Positions 52,261-62,700 of a stretch of DNA of 64,000 nt are shown here, piece by piece (the stretch's first letter is position 1; each line of letters begins with the position of its first letter). The notes under the pieces were generated by a model. The model was given only the letters and a program-made list of their open reading frames with translations, was not told where the DNA came from and did no database searches. A program made the position numbers and the translations under genes. This stretch comes from Bog-159 sp963785255 (GTDB lineage: Bacteria; Acidobacteriota; Terriglobia; Bryobacterales; Bryobacteraceae), in contig CAWAUR010000015.1 in assembly GCA_963785255.1 (NCBI GenBank), positions 310,001 through 374,000 of the forward strand, given 5' to 3'.

Positions 52261-55200
52261 ATGTCCCACCTACGATTTGCAATACTCATGCTCTGCTGCG
52301 CGGTAGCGGTTTTCGGCCAAAAGGACACGGGCGCCATCGTCGGGACCGTGATTGACGTGAGCGGCGCGTCGGTGCCCGGCGCGCAGGTCACAGCCGTGAG
52401 TACGGCCACTAACTTCGCCTATCATGCGGTCACCGACGCCACCGGCCAGTACGTCATGAGCCCGGTGCGCGTGGGCACTTACCGGCTTTCCGTGTCGGCC
52501 AACGGGTTCAAGACTGAGGTGATCGAGTCTCTGACGCTCGAAGTACAACAGCGCGCCCGCGTGGATTTCACGCTGCAACCCGGTGCGGTGAAGGAGACCG
52601 TGGAAGTGACCGGCCATGCGCCGGTACTCGAAACCGACACCTCCGAGCGCGGCCAGGTGATCAACAGCCAGTACATGCAAAGCCTTCCGCTGAACGGCCG
52701 CAACCCGGTGCAACTTGCGCAGCTCACTGCCGGCGTGGTATTCAGCGAACCCGGCGCGCGCGACGAACAAGGCTACGGATTCTCGGCGAACGGTGCGCGC
52801 TCGCTGCAAAACAACTTCCTTCTCGACGGCATCGACGATAACTCGAACCTGCCGGATCTGCTCAATGAGGCTAACTACGTGGTGATGCCCTCGGTGGATG
52901 CGCTGCAGGAATTCAAAGTGGAGACGAACACCTACTCGGCGGAGTTGGGGCGGGCCAACGGAGCCGTGGTCAACGCCACGCTCAAATCGGGGAGCAATGA
53001 GTTTCACGGCGTGTTGTACGAGTTCCTGCGCAACGATTTGCTGGATGCGCGCAACTTCTTCGATCCGTCGCGTCCGCCATACAAGCAGAACCAGTTCGGC
53101 GCGACGCTGGGAGGCCGCATCATCCGCGACAAACTGTTCTTCTTTGGAGACTACGAGGGACTGCGCGTGCGGCAGGGCCAAACGTACACGTCTCTGGTGC
53201 CCACACCCGCGCAGGCTTCCGGCGACTTCAGCTCCCAACTCGACCTGAGCTCGCCGACCGGTGTGCCGGACTGCAACGGCAACCAGACTTACGCCGGAGA
53301 GTTATTCGACACGCGGCTGACACAAGCCAGCGCTTCGTCGCCCACGGGCTACTGCGGCGTGCCCTTCGGTTACAACTCCAATGGCACACCATCCAATGTG
53401 ATTCCGTCGTCGCGGCAGGATCCCCTGGGACAACGATTGATCTCCTTGTTCCCGGCGCCCAACGCCAATGGAAGCGGCTATAACTACGTGTCGAATCCGA
53501 TCCTCGACCAGAGCCGCAATCAGGGAGATGTCCGCGTGGATCAGGTTTTTTCCAACAAGGACAATGCGTTTTACCGCTTCAGTCTCTCTAAATCGCCCAC
53601 GCTGATTCCATCTCCCCTGCCGGGGCTGGCGGATGGAGGCGGATTCTTCGCCGGCATCCAGGACTTCGACGGCTACAACGCGGCTATCAGCGAAACGCAC
53701 ATCTTCAGCCCCACGCGCGTGAACGAGCTGCGCATCGGATACAACCGCCTGCTCGCCAGCCGCTTCCAGGACAACTACAACGAGAACGTCTCCGCGCAAA
53801 TCGGCTTTCCGGGCGTGCCCTATTCCGCCGGAACGGAGAATGGCGGGCTGCCGCAACTTACTTTCAGCGATGCTTCTAACTTGGGCAGTCCGACCTATCT
53901 GCCGTCGCTCGAAATACAGAACACTTACTCGGTGTCCGACACCTTTACGGTTGTGCGCGGCGGACAGACATGGAAGTTCGGCGGCGATTTCCGGCCCGAG
54001 GAGTTTACCATCTTCCAACCGGCCGCGCCTCGCGGCGCTCTGGACTTCGGACCGGTCTACACCGACAACCCCGCCCAGCCCGGTACGGGTGGCAGCGGCC
54101 TGGCCTCCCTGCTGGCCGGCCAGAGCGACGGCGGCACCATCAACAACCTGCACAACGTGGACTACACGCGCAAGAACTACGCCGCATTCGTGCAGAACGA
54201 CTGGCGGGTGAGCCGCAAGCTAACCCTCAACCTGGGGCTGCGCTACGAATTCTTCGGCGTGGTGAAGGAACGCTTCGACTCGCAGTCCAATTTCAACCCG
54301 CTCACCGGATTGCTGGATATTCCGTCGGGCAGTAACGTGGCATTGACTCCCACCTTCGCGCAGTTACTGCAGGTCAATCACAACGCCAGCGCCGGACTGG
54401 TGCACTCCGATTTCAATAACTTCGCGCCGCGCGTGGGCTTCGCTTACCAGGCCATGTCGAAGCTGGTGATACGGAGCGCGTTCGGCGTGTTCTACAACGC
54501 TTCGGAAAACGGTCCTTACTCGAATCCCAGCCCGGGCTTCAACCCGCCCTACTTCGTGGGAGAAACATTTGCGGCGCCGTGCGGGCTGCCTTCGGCCAAC
54601 GCGGTATTGGATTGTTCGGTGCCCGGCCTGGGCGTGCTCTCGAACGGCTTCCCCGCAAACTCGCTGGTAGATCCCAACACGCCCACGTTATTCTCCATGG
54701 ACCCCTACATGCGTACGCCCTACGTGATGCAGTGGCATTTCACGGCGCAATATCAGGTGGGCCAAAACAGTCTCATCGAGGTAGCCTACGTGGGATCCAA
54801 GGGGACCAAGCTGTATACGTTCGGAAATGTGAACCAGGCCGCGCCCACGGCCGACCCCAGCGCGCCTTACGCGCCGCGGCGTCCGTTCCCGGAAATCGAC
54901 GCCAGCATTGCCTATCTCAACACCGCGGGCAACTCGGAATACGACGCGCTGCAGACGCGCTTTCAGCACCGTTTCTCGGGCGGCCTCAGCCTGCTGGCTA
55001 ATTACACGTGGAGTCACGCGCTGGGGAATGCATCGAACGCCAATCTGGGGGCGCAGAATAACGATAGCTTCCGGTGGTCCGAGCATCCCGAATGGGAGCA
55101 CGGCAACCTGGATTTCGACATCCGGCAACGGCTGGTCTTCAATTACATCTGGGAGCTGCCTTATGGGCACGGCAGGCATTTCGGCGGGGACGCGCCGCAG

Positions 55201-55686
55201 TGGCTTAACACCGCACTGGGCGGTTGGGAATTCTCCGGCGTGACTACGTTTTCCGACGGCACCTGGTACACCGTGACGGACGCCAACGCTAACTTCGCGA
55301 ATTCGGACGGCCAGCAGCGCCCGGATAGCGTGCCCGGGCAAAAGGCCAACGGCACGCCCTGCGTACCCGGCACGTTCTTCAATACTTGCGCGTTCACGGA
55401 CCCGGCCTACGGCTCGTTCGGCAATGTAGGCCAGAATACGGTGCGCGGGCCGGGCTTGCAGGATTGGGACATGTCGTTCCAGAAGGAGTTTCCGGTGGGC
55501 GAAAAACGGCGATTCGAATTCCGGGCGGAGATGTTCAACATCTTCAATCACGCGAATTTTCTGTTTGCGCAGCCCGGTCCGCAGAACGCCAACAACGCGA
55601 CGGTCTATGGGACGCCATCGTTCGGCTACGTAACCGCGGCGCGCGCCCCGCGGCAGGTGCAGTTCGCGTTGAAGTTTTACTATTAA
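52261..55686 (+). CDS. TonB-dependent receptor, Oar-like, with carboxypeptidase-regulatory domain
   Basis: From ATG 52261 the protein has 1141 residues with signal peptide MSHLRFAILMLCCAVAVFG. A carboxypeptidase regulatory-like domain follows (about 20-105: TGAIVGTVIDVSGASVPGAQ), then the plug (about 115-240: MQSLPLNGRNPVQLAQLTAG, GIDDNSNLPD, LQEFKVETNTYSAELGRANG) and a large beta barrel ending in aromatic VQFALKFYY. It sits in the outer membrane and probably imports glycan fragments or binds large ligands, energised by TonB. The adjoining GH36 gene fits a carbohydrate role. Confidence 0.93.
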   Translation: MSHLRFAILMLCCAVAVFGQKDTGAIVGTVIDVSGASVPGAQVTAVSTATNFAYHAVTDATGQYVMSPVRVGTYRLSVSANGFKTEVIESLTLEVQQRARVDFTLQPGAVKETVEVTGHAPVLETDTSERGQVINSQYMQSLPLNGRNPVQLAQLTAGVVFSEPGARDEQGYGFSANGARSLQNNFLLDGIDDNSNLPDLLNEANYVVMPSVDALQEFKVETNTYSAELGRANGAVVNATLKSGSNEFHGVLYEFLRNDLLDARNFFDPSRPPYKQNQFGATLGGRIIRDKLFFFGDYEGLRVRQGQTYTSLVPTPAQASGDFSSQLDLSSPTGVPDCNGNQTYAGELFDTRLTQASASSPTGYCGVPFGYNSNGTPSNVIPSSRQDPLGQRLISLFPAPNANGSGYNYVSNPILDQSRNQGDVRVDQVFSNKDNAFYRFSLSKSPTLIPSPLPGLADGGGFFAGIQDFDGYNAAISETHIFSPTRVNELRIGYNRLLASRFQDNYNENVSAQIGFPGVPYSAGTENGGLPQLTFSDASNLGSPTYLPSLEIQNTYSVSDTFTVVRGGQTWKFGGDFRPEEFTIFQPAAPRGALDFGPVYTDNPAQPGTGGSGLASLLAGQSDGGTINNLHNVDYTRKNYAAFVQNDWRVSRKLTLNLGLRYEFFGVVKERFDSQSNFNPLTGLLDIPSGSNVALTPTFAQLLQVNHNASAGLVHSDFNNFAPRVGFAYQAMSKLVIRSAFGVFYNASENGPYSNPSPGFNPPYFVGETFAAPCGLPSANAVLDCSVPGLGVLSNGFPANSLVDPNTPTLFSMDPYMRTPYVMQWHFTAQYQVGQNSLIEVAYVGSKGTKLYTFGNVNQAAPTADPSAPYAPRRPFPEIDASIAYLNTAGNSEYDALQTRFQHRFSGGLSLLANYTWSHALGNASNANLGAQNNDSFRWSEHPEWEHGNLDFDIRQRLVFNYIWELPYGHGRHFGGDAPQWLNTALGGWEFSGVTTFSDGTWYTVTDANANFANSDGQQRPDSVPGQKANGTPCVPGTFFNTCAFTDPAYGSFGNVGQNTVRGPGLQDWDMSFQKEFPVGEKRRFEFRAEMFNIFNHANFLFAQPGPQNANNATVYGTPSFGYVTAARAPRQVQFALKFYY

Positions 55687-55702
55687 GTGTGAGGCAGCCG
55701 AA

Positions 55703-55836
55703 GACCGCTCCCTTACGGTCGCGGCTCTGTAAGCGTCGCGGCTCTGTAAGGGTCGCGGCGTCGCTCCGATTTCGCACGACTGACCGAGCCGCGACCGTAC
55801 TCGTTACTGAGCCGCGGCCGTCAGGGAGCGGTTCTC
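55703..55836 (+). repeat. REP element, CGCTCCCT family, with internal repeats
   Basis: accgctcccttacggtcgcg on the left pairs with gcggccgtcagggagcggtt on the right. Inner copies ctctgtaagcgtcgcgg/ctctgtaagggtcgcgg and a second gagccgcgaccgta show nested duplication. It follows the TonB-receptor stop by 17 bases. Confidence 0.75.
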
Positions 55837-55929
55837 GCGCCACGCAATTAGCAGATATTTAGAATATAATATCTGCATACCTTATAGCGACTAAAGATGT
55901 GCCGAAGAGGCACCGGGAGTCAAAAAACT

Positions 55930-57060
55930 ATGAATGTTCCTTTCTATGGCCACGTCAGGCAATACCATAATATTCAAACCGAAATCGACGCCAACATCCA
56001 TGAAGTTCTGGAGTCCGGCCAGTACGTCATGGGGCCCATGCTGCAGCGCTTCGAAAAGGAGTTTGCGGACTACCATGGCATGAAATATGCCGTGGGTGTG
56101 GGCAACGGGACGGATGCCCTATGGCTGGCATTCCAGGCCCTTGGAATCGGCCCGGGCGACGAGTGCATCACTACGGCGAATACCTTCTTCGCGACCGCCG
56201 AGGCCATCTGGATCGCGGGCGCCAAGGCGGTCTTCGTGGATTCGGACCCGCGCACCAACTGTATCGACCCCGCGAAGATCGAAGCGGCCATCACGCCCAA
56301 GACGAAGGCCCTGGTGCCGGTGCATCTCTACGGCCAGTGCGCGGATATGAAAGCGATTCGCCAGATCGCCGGCCGGCATGGCCTTTTCGTGATTGAAGAC
56401 AACGCGCAAGCGATCGGCGCGCGCGGCGATGGCTTCCGCATCGGCGAGCTCAGCGACGCCGCATGCACCAGCTTCATCATTCAAAAGAACCTCGGTTGCT
56501 TCGGCGATGGCGGCGCGGTGGTCACCAATCGCGAAGATGTGGATCGCGTGATTCGCAAGCTGCGTAACCATGGTTCCGACAAGCGGTCATGCCACAGTCC
56601 GGGCTACAACAGCCGGCTCGACGACCTGCAGGCCGCAGTTCTCAGCGCCAAACTGAAACATATCGACGAGTGGAACGCGTTGCGGCGGAAATGGGCAGCG
56701 CGCTATTCGGCTTGCCTGAAGGACGCCGCCAATCTCACTCTTCCTTATGAGAAGCCGGGCTATTACCACATCTATCATTTGTATGTCGTCGAAACCAGGC
56801 AAGCGGCGCAGCGCGACCCCTTGCTCAAGTTCCTCAACCAAAATGGCATCGACGCCAAGTGTCATTACCCCATCGCGATCCACCAGCAGGAGGGATATCC
56901 TTGGGGCAAACCGGCAGACATCCCCTACGCCATTCCCAACTCCGAACGTAACGCCGCGTGCTGCGTATCGCTGCCTATGTTCCCCGAACTGACCGCGGAA
57001 GAAGTGGACTTCGTAATTGGAAAAGTTCTGGAATGGAACCGCCAGACAGGTGCCGCATGA
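55930..57060 (+). CDS. DegT/DnrJ/EryC1/StrS-family sugar aminotransferase
   Basis: Starting at ATG 55930 gives 376 residues. The fold is clear: VPFYGHVRQYHNIQTEID, GVGNGTDALWLAFQALGIGP, FVIEDNAQAIGA and the PLP lysine in IIQKNLGCFGDGGAVVTN, with NSRLDDLQAAVLSAKLKHID later. These enzymes transaminate a keto-sugar nucleotide with glutamate. Here SFIIQKNLG replaces the more usual S-F-x-P-x-K-N-L-G. It is coupled to the next gene (ATGA), a Gfo/Idh oxidoreductase; together they can build an amino sugar for surface glycans. Confidence 0.93.
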   Translation: MNVPFYGHVRQYHNIQTEIDANIHEVLESGQYVMGPMLQRFEKEFADYHGMKYAVGVGNGTDALWLAFQALGIGPGDECITTANTFFATAEAIWIAGAKAVFVDSDPRTNCIDPAKIEAAITPKTKALVPVHLYGQCADMKAIRQIAGRHGLFVIEDNAQAIGARGDGFRIGELSDAACTSFIIQKNLGCFGDGGAVVTNREDVDRVIRKLRNHGSDKRSCHSPGYNSRLDDLQAAVLSAKLKHIDEWNALRRKWAARYSACLKDAANLTLPYEKPGYYHIYHLYVVETRQAAQRDPLLKFLNQNGIDAKCHYPIAIHQQEGYPWGKPADIPYAIPNSERNAACCVSLPMFPELTAEEVDFVIGKVLEWNRQTGAA

Positions 57061-58124
57061 GCGAAAGATACCGTGTAGTGGTAGCCGGCCTGGGCAAACG
57101 CGGCATGCACCACGCCAGCGCGTTTCAGGCGAATGGCCGTTTCGAAGTGGTGGGCATCTGCGACATCGACGAAGCCCGCATGGATGCGGCAGCCGCCCGC
57201 TGGGGATCGCCTGCGAAATCCAAAGATGCCCGCCTGCTTGCGGGTGAACTGCGGCCCGATGTTTTCTGCTTCTGCACCCTGCCCAGCCTGCGGGTTGAGA
57301 TGGTACGCATCGGCATCGAATGCGGCGCGCGGCTCATCGCCATGGAGAAGCCGGTGGCACTGACCAGCGCGGAAGGCATCCAGATCCGGGATATGCTCGC
57401 AGCCAGCGGTGTCCAGGCCGTCGTCAGCCATCAGCATCGCTACGGCGCGCACTATCGGAAGGTCAAGGAGGCCATTGCGAGCGGAGTGTTGGGGCGCATC
57501 CATACAGTCTACGGAACCTCCACCGGCTGGATGACGCACATGTTGTCGCACCTGATCGACTACATCCGCTGGTTCAATGACGGAGCTCCCGCGGAATGGG
57601 TGATGGCGCAGGCGGCCGGACGTGGAAAACTCGCCGACTCGCACCCATCGCCCGACTACATTGCAGGCTTTATCCAGTTTTCGAACGGCGTGCGCGGTGT
57701 GGTGGAGTGCGGTGCGGGCGCGCCGGATGTGCCCGAGGTGGATTACTGGTGGCGCAAATGCCGGATCGGCGCGCAGGGCAGCCTGGGCTTCGCCGAGGTG
57801 ATGACCGGGGGCGGCTGGCGCGTGGTCTCGAAAGAGGTCTCCTGTTCCGGCCCCGGATCCATGAACTACGATCTCGACATGCCGCCGTATGTGCAGGACA
57901 TGGCGGATTGGCTGGATGACCCGCAAAAGGTCCACCCCTGCAACTTCGCGAGCGCCTGGGCGGGCTTCGAAATCATGATGGCCTGCTGCCGGTCGGCCGC
58001 GCAGGGCGGCCAGATCGGCTTGCCGCTTACCTGTGGCGGGAACGAACTCGAGATGTTGCGGTCCGCCTTGCCGCCGCGCCCCGTGCTTCTTTCCATGCAG
58101 GCGAACGCCAAAGAGTACGCATAG
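57057..58124 (+). CDS. Gfo/Idh/MocA-family oxidoreductase
   Basis: The ATG at 57057 overlaps the aminotransferase stop. The 355-residue protein has the Rossmann loop VVVAGLGKRGMHHASAFQ and the EKP motif (LIAMEKPVALT), then HQHRYGAHYRKVKEAIASGV and a C-terminal sheet with DYIRWFNDGAPAE. Such enzymes oxidise or reduce a sugar or sugar nucleotide with NAD(P). With a DegT partner the likely job is to make the keto-sugar that is then aminated. Substrate not determined. Confidence 0.92.
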   Translation: MSERYRVVVAGLGKRGMHHASAFQANGRFEVVGICDIDEARMDAAAARWGSPAKSKDARLLAGELRPDVFCFCTLPSLRVEMVRIGIECGARLIAMEKPVALTSAEGIQIRDMLAASGVQAVVSHQHRYGAHYRKVKEAIASGVLGRIHTVYGTSTGWMTHMLSHLIDYIRWFNDGAPAEWVMAQAAGRGKLADSHPSPDYIAGFIQFSNGVRGVVECGAGAPDVPEVDYWWRKCRIGAQGSLGFAEVMTGGGWRVVSKEVSCSGPGSMNYDLDMPPYVQDMADWLDDPQKVHPCNFASAWAGFEIMMACCRSAAQGGQIGLPLTCGGNELEMLRSALPPRPVLLSMQANAKEYA

Positions 58125-58135
58125 GAGGGAATCTT

Positions 58136-58324
58136 ATGTGCGAGCAGAATGCCGGCGAAGGATCCCTGCTGGCGGCGTGGCATTGGCGGCTGGTGTGCTT
58201 GAAATCGCGGACCGTACGTGGGCTTCCTCTGCCCGCACCTCCAAAGGATGTGCGGACACCCGTAAGGGGGAAGCCGAAACGGGCCAAGAAGCCACCCCGG
58301 AAGGCAGGCGGACGACTAAGTTAA
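58136..58324 (+). CDS. Small basic hypothetical protein
   Basis: The 62-residue frame starts 11 bases after the oxidoreductase gene and has a very strong SD (aggaggg, then six bases to ATG). The N-terminal part (CEQNAGEGSLLAAWHWRLVC) has two Cys; the C-terminal part is Lys/Arg/Pro-rich (PVRGKPKRAKKPPRKAGGRL). I know no family. The SD and operon position argue that it is translated; its shortness and low complexity argue caution. Confidence 0.4.
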   Translation: MCEQNAGEGSLLAAWHWRLVCLKSRTVRGLPLPAPPKDVRTPVRGKPKRAKKPPRKAGGRLS

Positions 58325-58329
58325 GAGGG

Positions 58330-58880
58330 CCGTACGGGAACAGTCACCGGCGCGCGCAATGTGAACACGATCTCGGTTCCCGGCGCCACCCGCTTCAAAG
58401 CGGTGCGCATGGCGGATCCCTACCAGCGCCTGGCAGAACAGCGGCACGGCCTCCGCGGCGGGGATGGGCCCACGGCGCGCGATCATGGCATGAACCGTCT
58501 CGCCATCCACGAACTCCGTCACCATGTAGGCGGCGGCGTTCTGCACCAGAAAAGCATAAAGGGTGGCCCACGCCGTTTACGGTTGCGATTTCGGCAGCCG
58601 GCGTAATGGCCGCCATCGGGCAGCGTTCACCGGGCAGCAGGAGGATTAATGCCTCCCACGTCAGATGCCTGAAACATGCGGCCAGCGCATACCGGCGCGC
58701 GTAAGTGATTGTGGAGCCGATAGCCAGGTTGGGGTGATTCAGTTGCGCCTGGGCGCGCGCCTCTGCGCGAAAATCGTTCCAGCAACACGGCATTATAAAC
58801 CACGCCCATGCCACCGGCTCCGATCTTTTCGACGATCCGGTAACTCCCAGATCTCGGTTCCAATCATTTTTCCATAGGAT
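58330..58880 (-). pseudogene. Decayed serine/threonine protein kinase gene
   Basis: Minus-strand fragments in three frames match a PknB-type kinase in the right order: GSYRIVEKIGAGGMGVVY (P-loop) near 58860-58800, FRAEARAQAQLNHPNLA near 58770-58720, and AAYMVTEFVDGETVHAMIAR then GIRHAHR near 58540-58400. Frames shift between them and the catalytic HRD-DFG half is missing after the last piece. The gene is dead. It lies between the sugar-aminotransferase unit and a STAS gene. Confidence 0.75.
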
Positions 58881-59021
58881 AGCGTACAGTCGCGGCTCAG
58901 TAAGTGCCGCTGCGAAATCCCGGGGCAATTACTACCGTGCCGGCGGCGCCATAGCTCTGGAAATTACTTTGATAACTCCGAGTAATGGCACATAGTAAGA
59001 CACTGGACAGTAACCGGTAAG

Positions 59022-59363
59022 TCAGCCGCCGAGAGCTTTTAAGGCTTCCGCGGTATTGGGGTAGCGGACCAGCAGATCCGTGACGCCGGCGACCTTAAAC
59101 AGAGTCTCCAAGCGCGCATTGGCGCCGACGACGGCGTATTTCCGCTGGACCCGTTGGCGTGACACATGCACTCCCATGATTGAGCCGAGCGCCGCGGAAT
59201 CCATATAAGGCACCCCGCTCAGGTCAATAATGGTGATCGGCTCGGTGGCCTCCCGCGCCGCGGTTTGAAAATCCCAGATGCTCTTGAGGGTAAATGGGCC
59301 GGAAATTTTGAGGACCCGAAACGCCGGCGGCCCTACTCCGCTCTCAATTGTAATCTCATCCAT
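59022..59363 (-). CDS. STAS-domain protein (anti-sigma factor antagonist-like)
   Basis: Starting at ATG 59363 gives 113 residues, the size of a single STAS domain. The core is FRVLKISGPFTLKSIWDFQ, ITIIDLSGVPYMDSAALGSI and a C-terminal LETLFKVAGVTDLLVRYPNT. The Ser in DSAALG is the position phosphorylated in SpoIIAA-like antagonists. No anti-sigma kinase or phosphatase gene is next to it, so its partner is elsewhere. It may act in a partner-switch pathway. Confidence 0.85.
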   Translation of the reverse strand: MDEITIESGVGPPAFRVLKISGPFTLKSIWDFQTAAREATEPITIIDLSGVPYMDSAALGSIMGVHVSRQRVQRKYAVVGANARLETLFKVAGVTDLLVRYPNTAEALKALGG

Positions 59364-59515
59364 AAGGCGCAAGTGTATCTGAGTACTGAAGCGGTTGCAA
59401 TGAAAGGCAGCCGGATTCATCGATCTGTAACATTCTTTGTGCCGGGCAAGAACGGGAATGGCAGCCATACCTCTTATAGGCCGGCCGTCCGCGTGTGGCT
59501 TAATCCGTTTTTGGG

Positions 59516-59541
59516 ACCGCTCCCTTACGGTCGCGGCTCTG
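59516..59541 (+). repeat. Half REP element, CGCTCCCT family
   Basis: gaccgctcccttacggtcgc then ggctctgtaa is the left arm only; the right arm is not found in the following 200 bases. It lies in the 380-base gap before the formate dehydrogenase operon, which shows no other gene. Confidence 0.6.
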
Positions 59542-59746
59542 TAATTATTTAATCGTGAGAAGTAGTGTTAATCGTGGGAAATCGCACGGCTGTGACCGTC
59601 ACTCCCCCCCGCAGCCGATGGGCTAAAAAAAAGTTTGAAGGATGAGCTTGCGGCGGAGCCGGTTGGATGTACAATAAATAAAAATTTGCCGGATGTAGCT
59701 GGGAAATTGCTCCCCCTGCCGGGAGCCAGGACGAGGAGAGTGAGCC

Positions 59747-62700
59747 ATGAGTGGAAGCACGCAGGCAAGCCGTAGGGACTTTTTAAAGGTTGCGGCATTG
59801 GGCGGCGCCGCCGCCTCCTGGCTGGGATTCGATCTGCAGCCCGCCTACGCGCAGCTCAGCCAGCTCAAGATCGCGCGCGCCACGGAAACGCGCTCCACCT
59901 GCCCGTATTGCTCGGTGAGCTGCGGCGTCATTATCTATACGATTGGCGACAAGGCCAAGAACGTCACACCGCAAGTCATCCACGTGGAGGGCGATCCGGA
60001 CCACCCCATCAATCGCGGCACGCTGTGTCCCAAGGGCGCGTCGCTGCACCAGGACATTCTGAACCCGCGGCGCCTCTTGAAGCCACAGGTGCGGCGGCCC
60101 GGCGCGGATCATTGGGAAGACATCGCCTGGGACCAGGCCATCGACGAGATCGGCCATTGGGTGAAGAAGACCCGCGACGCCACGTTCGTGGAGCAGGATG
60201 CGCAGGGCCGCACCGTGAACCGCTGCGAAAGCATCGGCTGGATCGGCGGCTGTACGGATACCAACGAATTCAACTATCTCGCCGGGAAAGCCATGCGCAG
60301 CCTGGGGGTCTGCTACCTGGAAACCCAGGCCCGTGTTTGACACGGACCCACGGTCTCCAGTTTGGGGCCCACATTCGGACGCGGCGCGATGACCAATGGT
60401 TATGTCGATATCAAGAATACCGACATGATGTTGATCATGGGAGGCAACCCCGCCGAGAATCATCCTTGCGGTTTCAAGTGGGCGATTGAAGCCAAGCGCA
60501 ACCGCAATGCCAAAATGATTGTGGTGGATCCGCGCTTCACGCGCACCGCCGCCACCGCCGATCTGTTCCTGCAGATTCGCTCCGGCGCGGACATCGCGTT
60601 TCTGGGCGGCGTGATCCGTTACGCCATCGAGAACAATCGCATCGCGAAAGATTACCTGGTCAATTACACCAACGCGGCGTTCATCGTGAAGGATGGCTTC
60701 AAGCTGCCGGACGACGGATTGTATTCGGGTTTCGATGCGGCCACCCAGACTTACGATAAATCGACTTGGAATTACGAAGCGGCGGGCGGTTTCGGGGGCG
60801 AAGCCAAGCCCGGGCTGCCGCCGGCCGTGAATTCCGACCTGACGCTGCAGAATCCGCGCTGCGTATTTCAGTTATTGAAGACGCAATATTCGCGCTACAC
60901 GCCGGAGATGGTGGAGCGCATCACCGGAATTCCGAAGGACCAGTTTCTGAAAGCCGCGGATCTGTTCACCTCCGTACGCATAGATGGCGACATGAAAAAG
61001 GTCGCCACCATTATGTATGCCGTCGGCTGGACGCAGCACACCTTCGGCACGCAGATCATCCGCACCGCGGCTATGATGCAGTTGCTGCTGGGCAACGTGG
61101 GACGCGCCGGCGGCGGTGTGAACGCGCTGCGCGGCCACTCCAACATCCAGGGCGCCACCGATATGGGCGGCGTCTTCGACATCTGGCCGGGCTACCTGAA
61201 ACAGCCTGCGCCGGCCGATACCAACCTGAAAGCCTACCTCGATCGCACCACGCCCACCGTGTCGAAACCGGCCGGGTGGGAGTCGTTCAACTACTGGTCG
61301 AATACGCCGCGCTTTGCGGTTTCCTACCTCAAAGCCATGTACGGCGACGCGGCCACCAAGGAAAACGATTTCGCGTTCCACTTCATGCCGAAGATAGACC
61401 GCAACTATTCGTGGACCCAACTCTGGGACCAGATGTACCGCGGCTTCGTGAAGGGACTGTTCGCCTTCGGCATGAATGGCGTGGCCATCGGTCCGGATTC
61501 GCAGAAGAATATCGAGGCTCTCAAAAAAGCCGACTGGCTGGTGGTGGGCGAAATTTACCCGGATGAAACCAGCGAGTTCTGGAACTCCCCAGGCATTACC
61601 AAGGAGGAGATGAAGAACATCCAAACCACGGTCTATCGCCTGCCCTGCGCCGGATTCGCCGAAAAAGACGGCTCCATGACCAATTCGGCGCGCTGGCTGC
61701 AATGGAAGAACATCGCCGTGCCGCCGCCCGGGCAGGCGCGGCTCGACCAGGATATCGTCGCCCAGATTTTCCTGAAGGTGCGGGATCTTTATGCGAAAGA
61801 GGGCGGCAAGTTTCCCGATGCCATCGCACATCTGACGTGGGCGTACAGCGATCCGCAGCATCCGTCTCTGGGCGAAGTCGCCAAGGAGATTAATGGCAAG
61901 GCGCTGGGCGATGTCACGGATCCGAAGACCGAGCAGGCGATCAAGGCTGGCCAGCAATTGCCGGGTTTTGCGTGGCTGCGTGACGACGGAACCACGACGT
62001 GCGGCAATTGGCTGTATTGCGGATCGTGGACCGAGGCCGGCAACCTGCTGGCCCGCCGCGGCACGGAAGATCCTTCCGGCCTGGGTGTGTATCCCAACTG
62101 GGCGTGGTCGTGGCCGGCGAACCGGCGCGTGCTCTACAACCGCGCGTCCTGCGATCCGGCGGGAAAGCCTTGGGACGCCGCCCGCAAACAGATCTGGTGG
62201 AACGAGAAGACGCAGCTTTGGACGGGCGTGGATGTGCCCGACTTCAAACCCGACTCGCCGCCCAAAGACCACATGGGACCGTTCATCATGATACCGGAAG
62301 GCGTGGGCCGCATCTTCGCGCCTCTGGCGGCCTTCGCCGACGGACCTTTCCCTGAACACTACGAACCGTTCGAGAGTCCCGTGCAGAATGCTTTGCACCC
62401 CGCGCAGGCGAATAATCCAGTGGTCAAAAAGCTTTCCACGCCGGCGGATAAGTATGGCACACCGGGAGAAGGCTTCACCGTGGTCTGCACCACTTACCGC
62501 CTCGTGGAACATTATCATTACTGGACTAAGAATAATCCGGTCAATGTAGAACTTAGTCCGGAGCCGTTTGTAGAAATGCCCGTCGAATTGGCGGATGACT
62601 TAGGCATCCGGGGCGGCGAGAAGGTAAAGATTACGAGCGCCCGCAGTTACTACATCGCCAAGGCTTTTGTCACCAAGCGTATCAAGCCCATGATGATTGA

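Noticed and set aside
60338..60340. TGA as a nonsense mutation splitting the formate dehydrogenase gene
   Set aside because: It falls at the known Sec position, frame and homology continue across it without a gap, and a SECIS-like stem-loop follows.
60872..62518. Long minus-strand open frame antisense to formate dehydrogenase
   Set aside because: Shadow of a well-conserved gene; Arg/His/Gly-rich with no recognisable domain.
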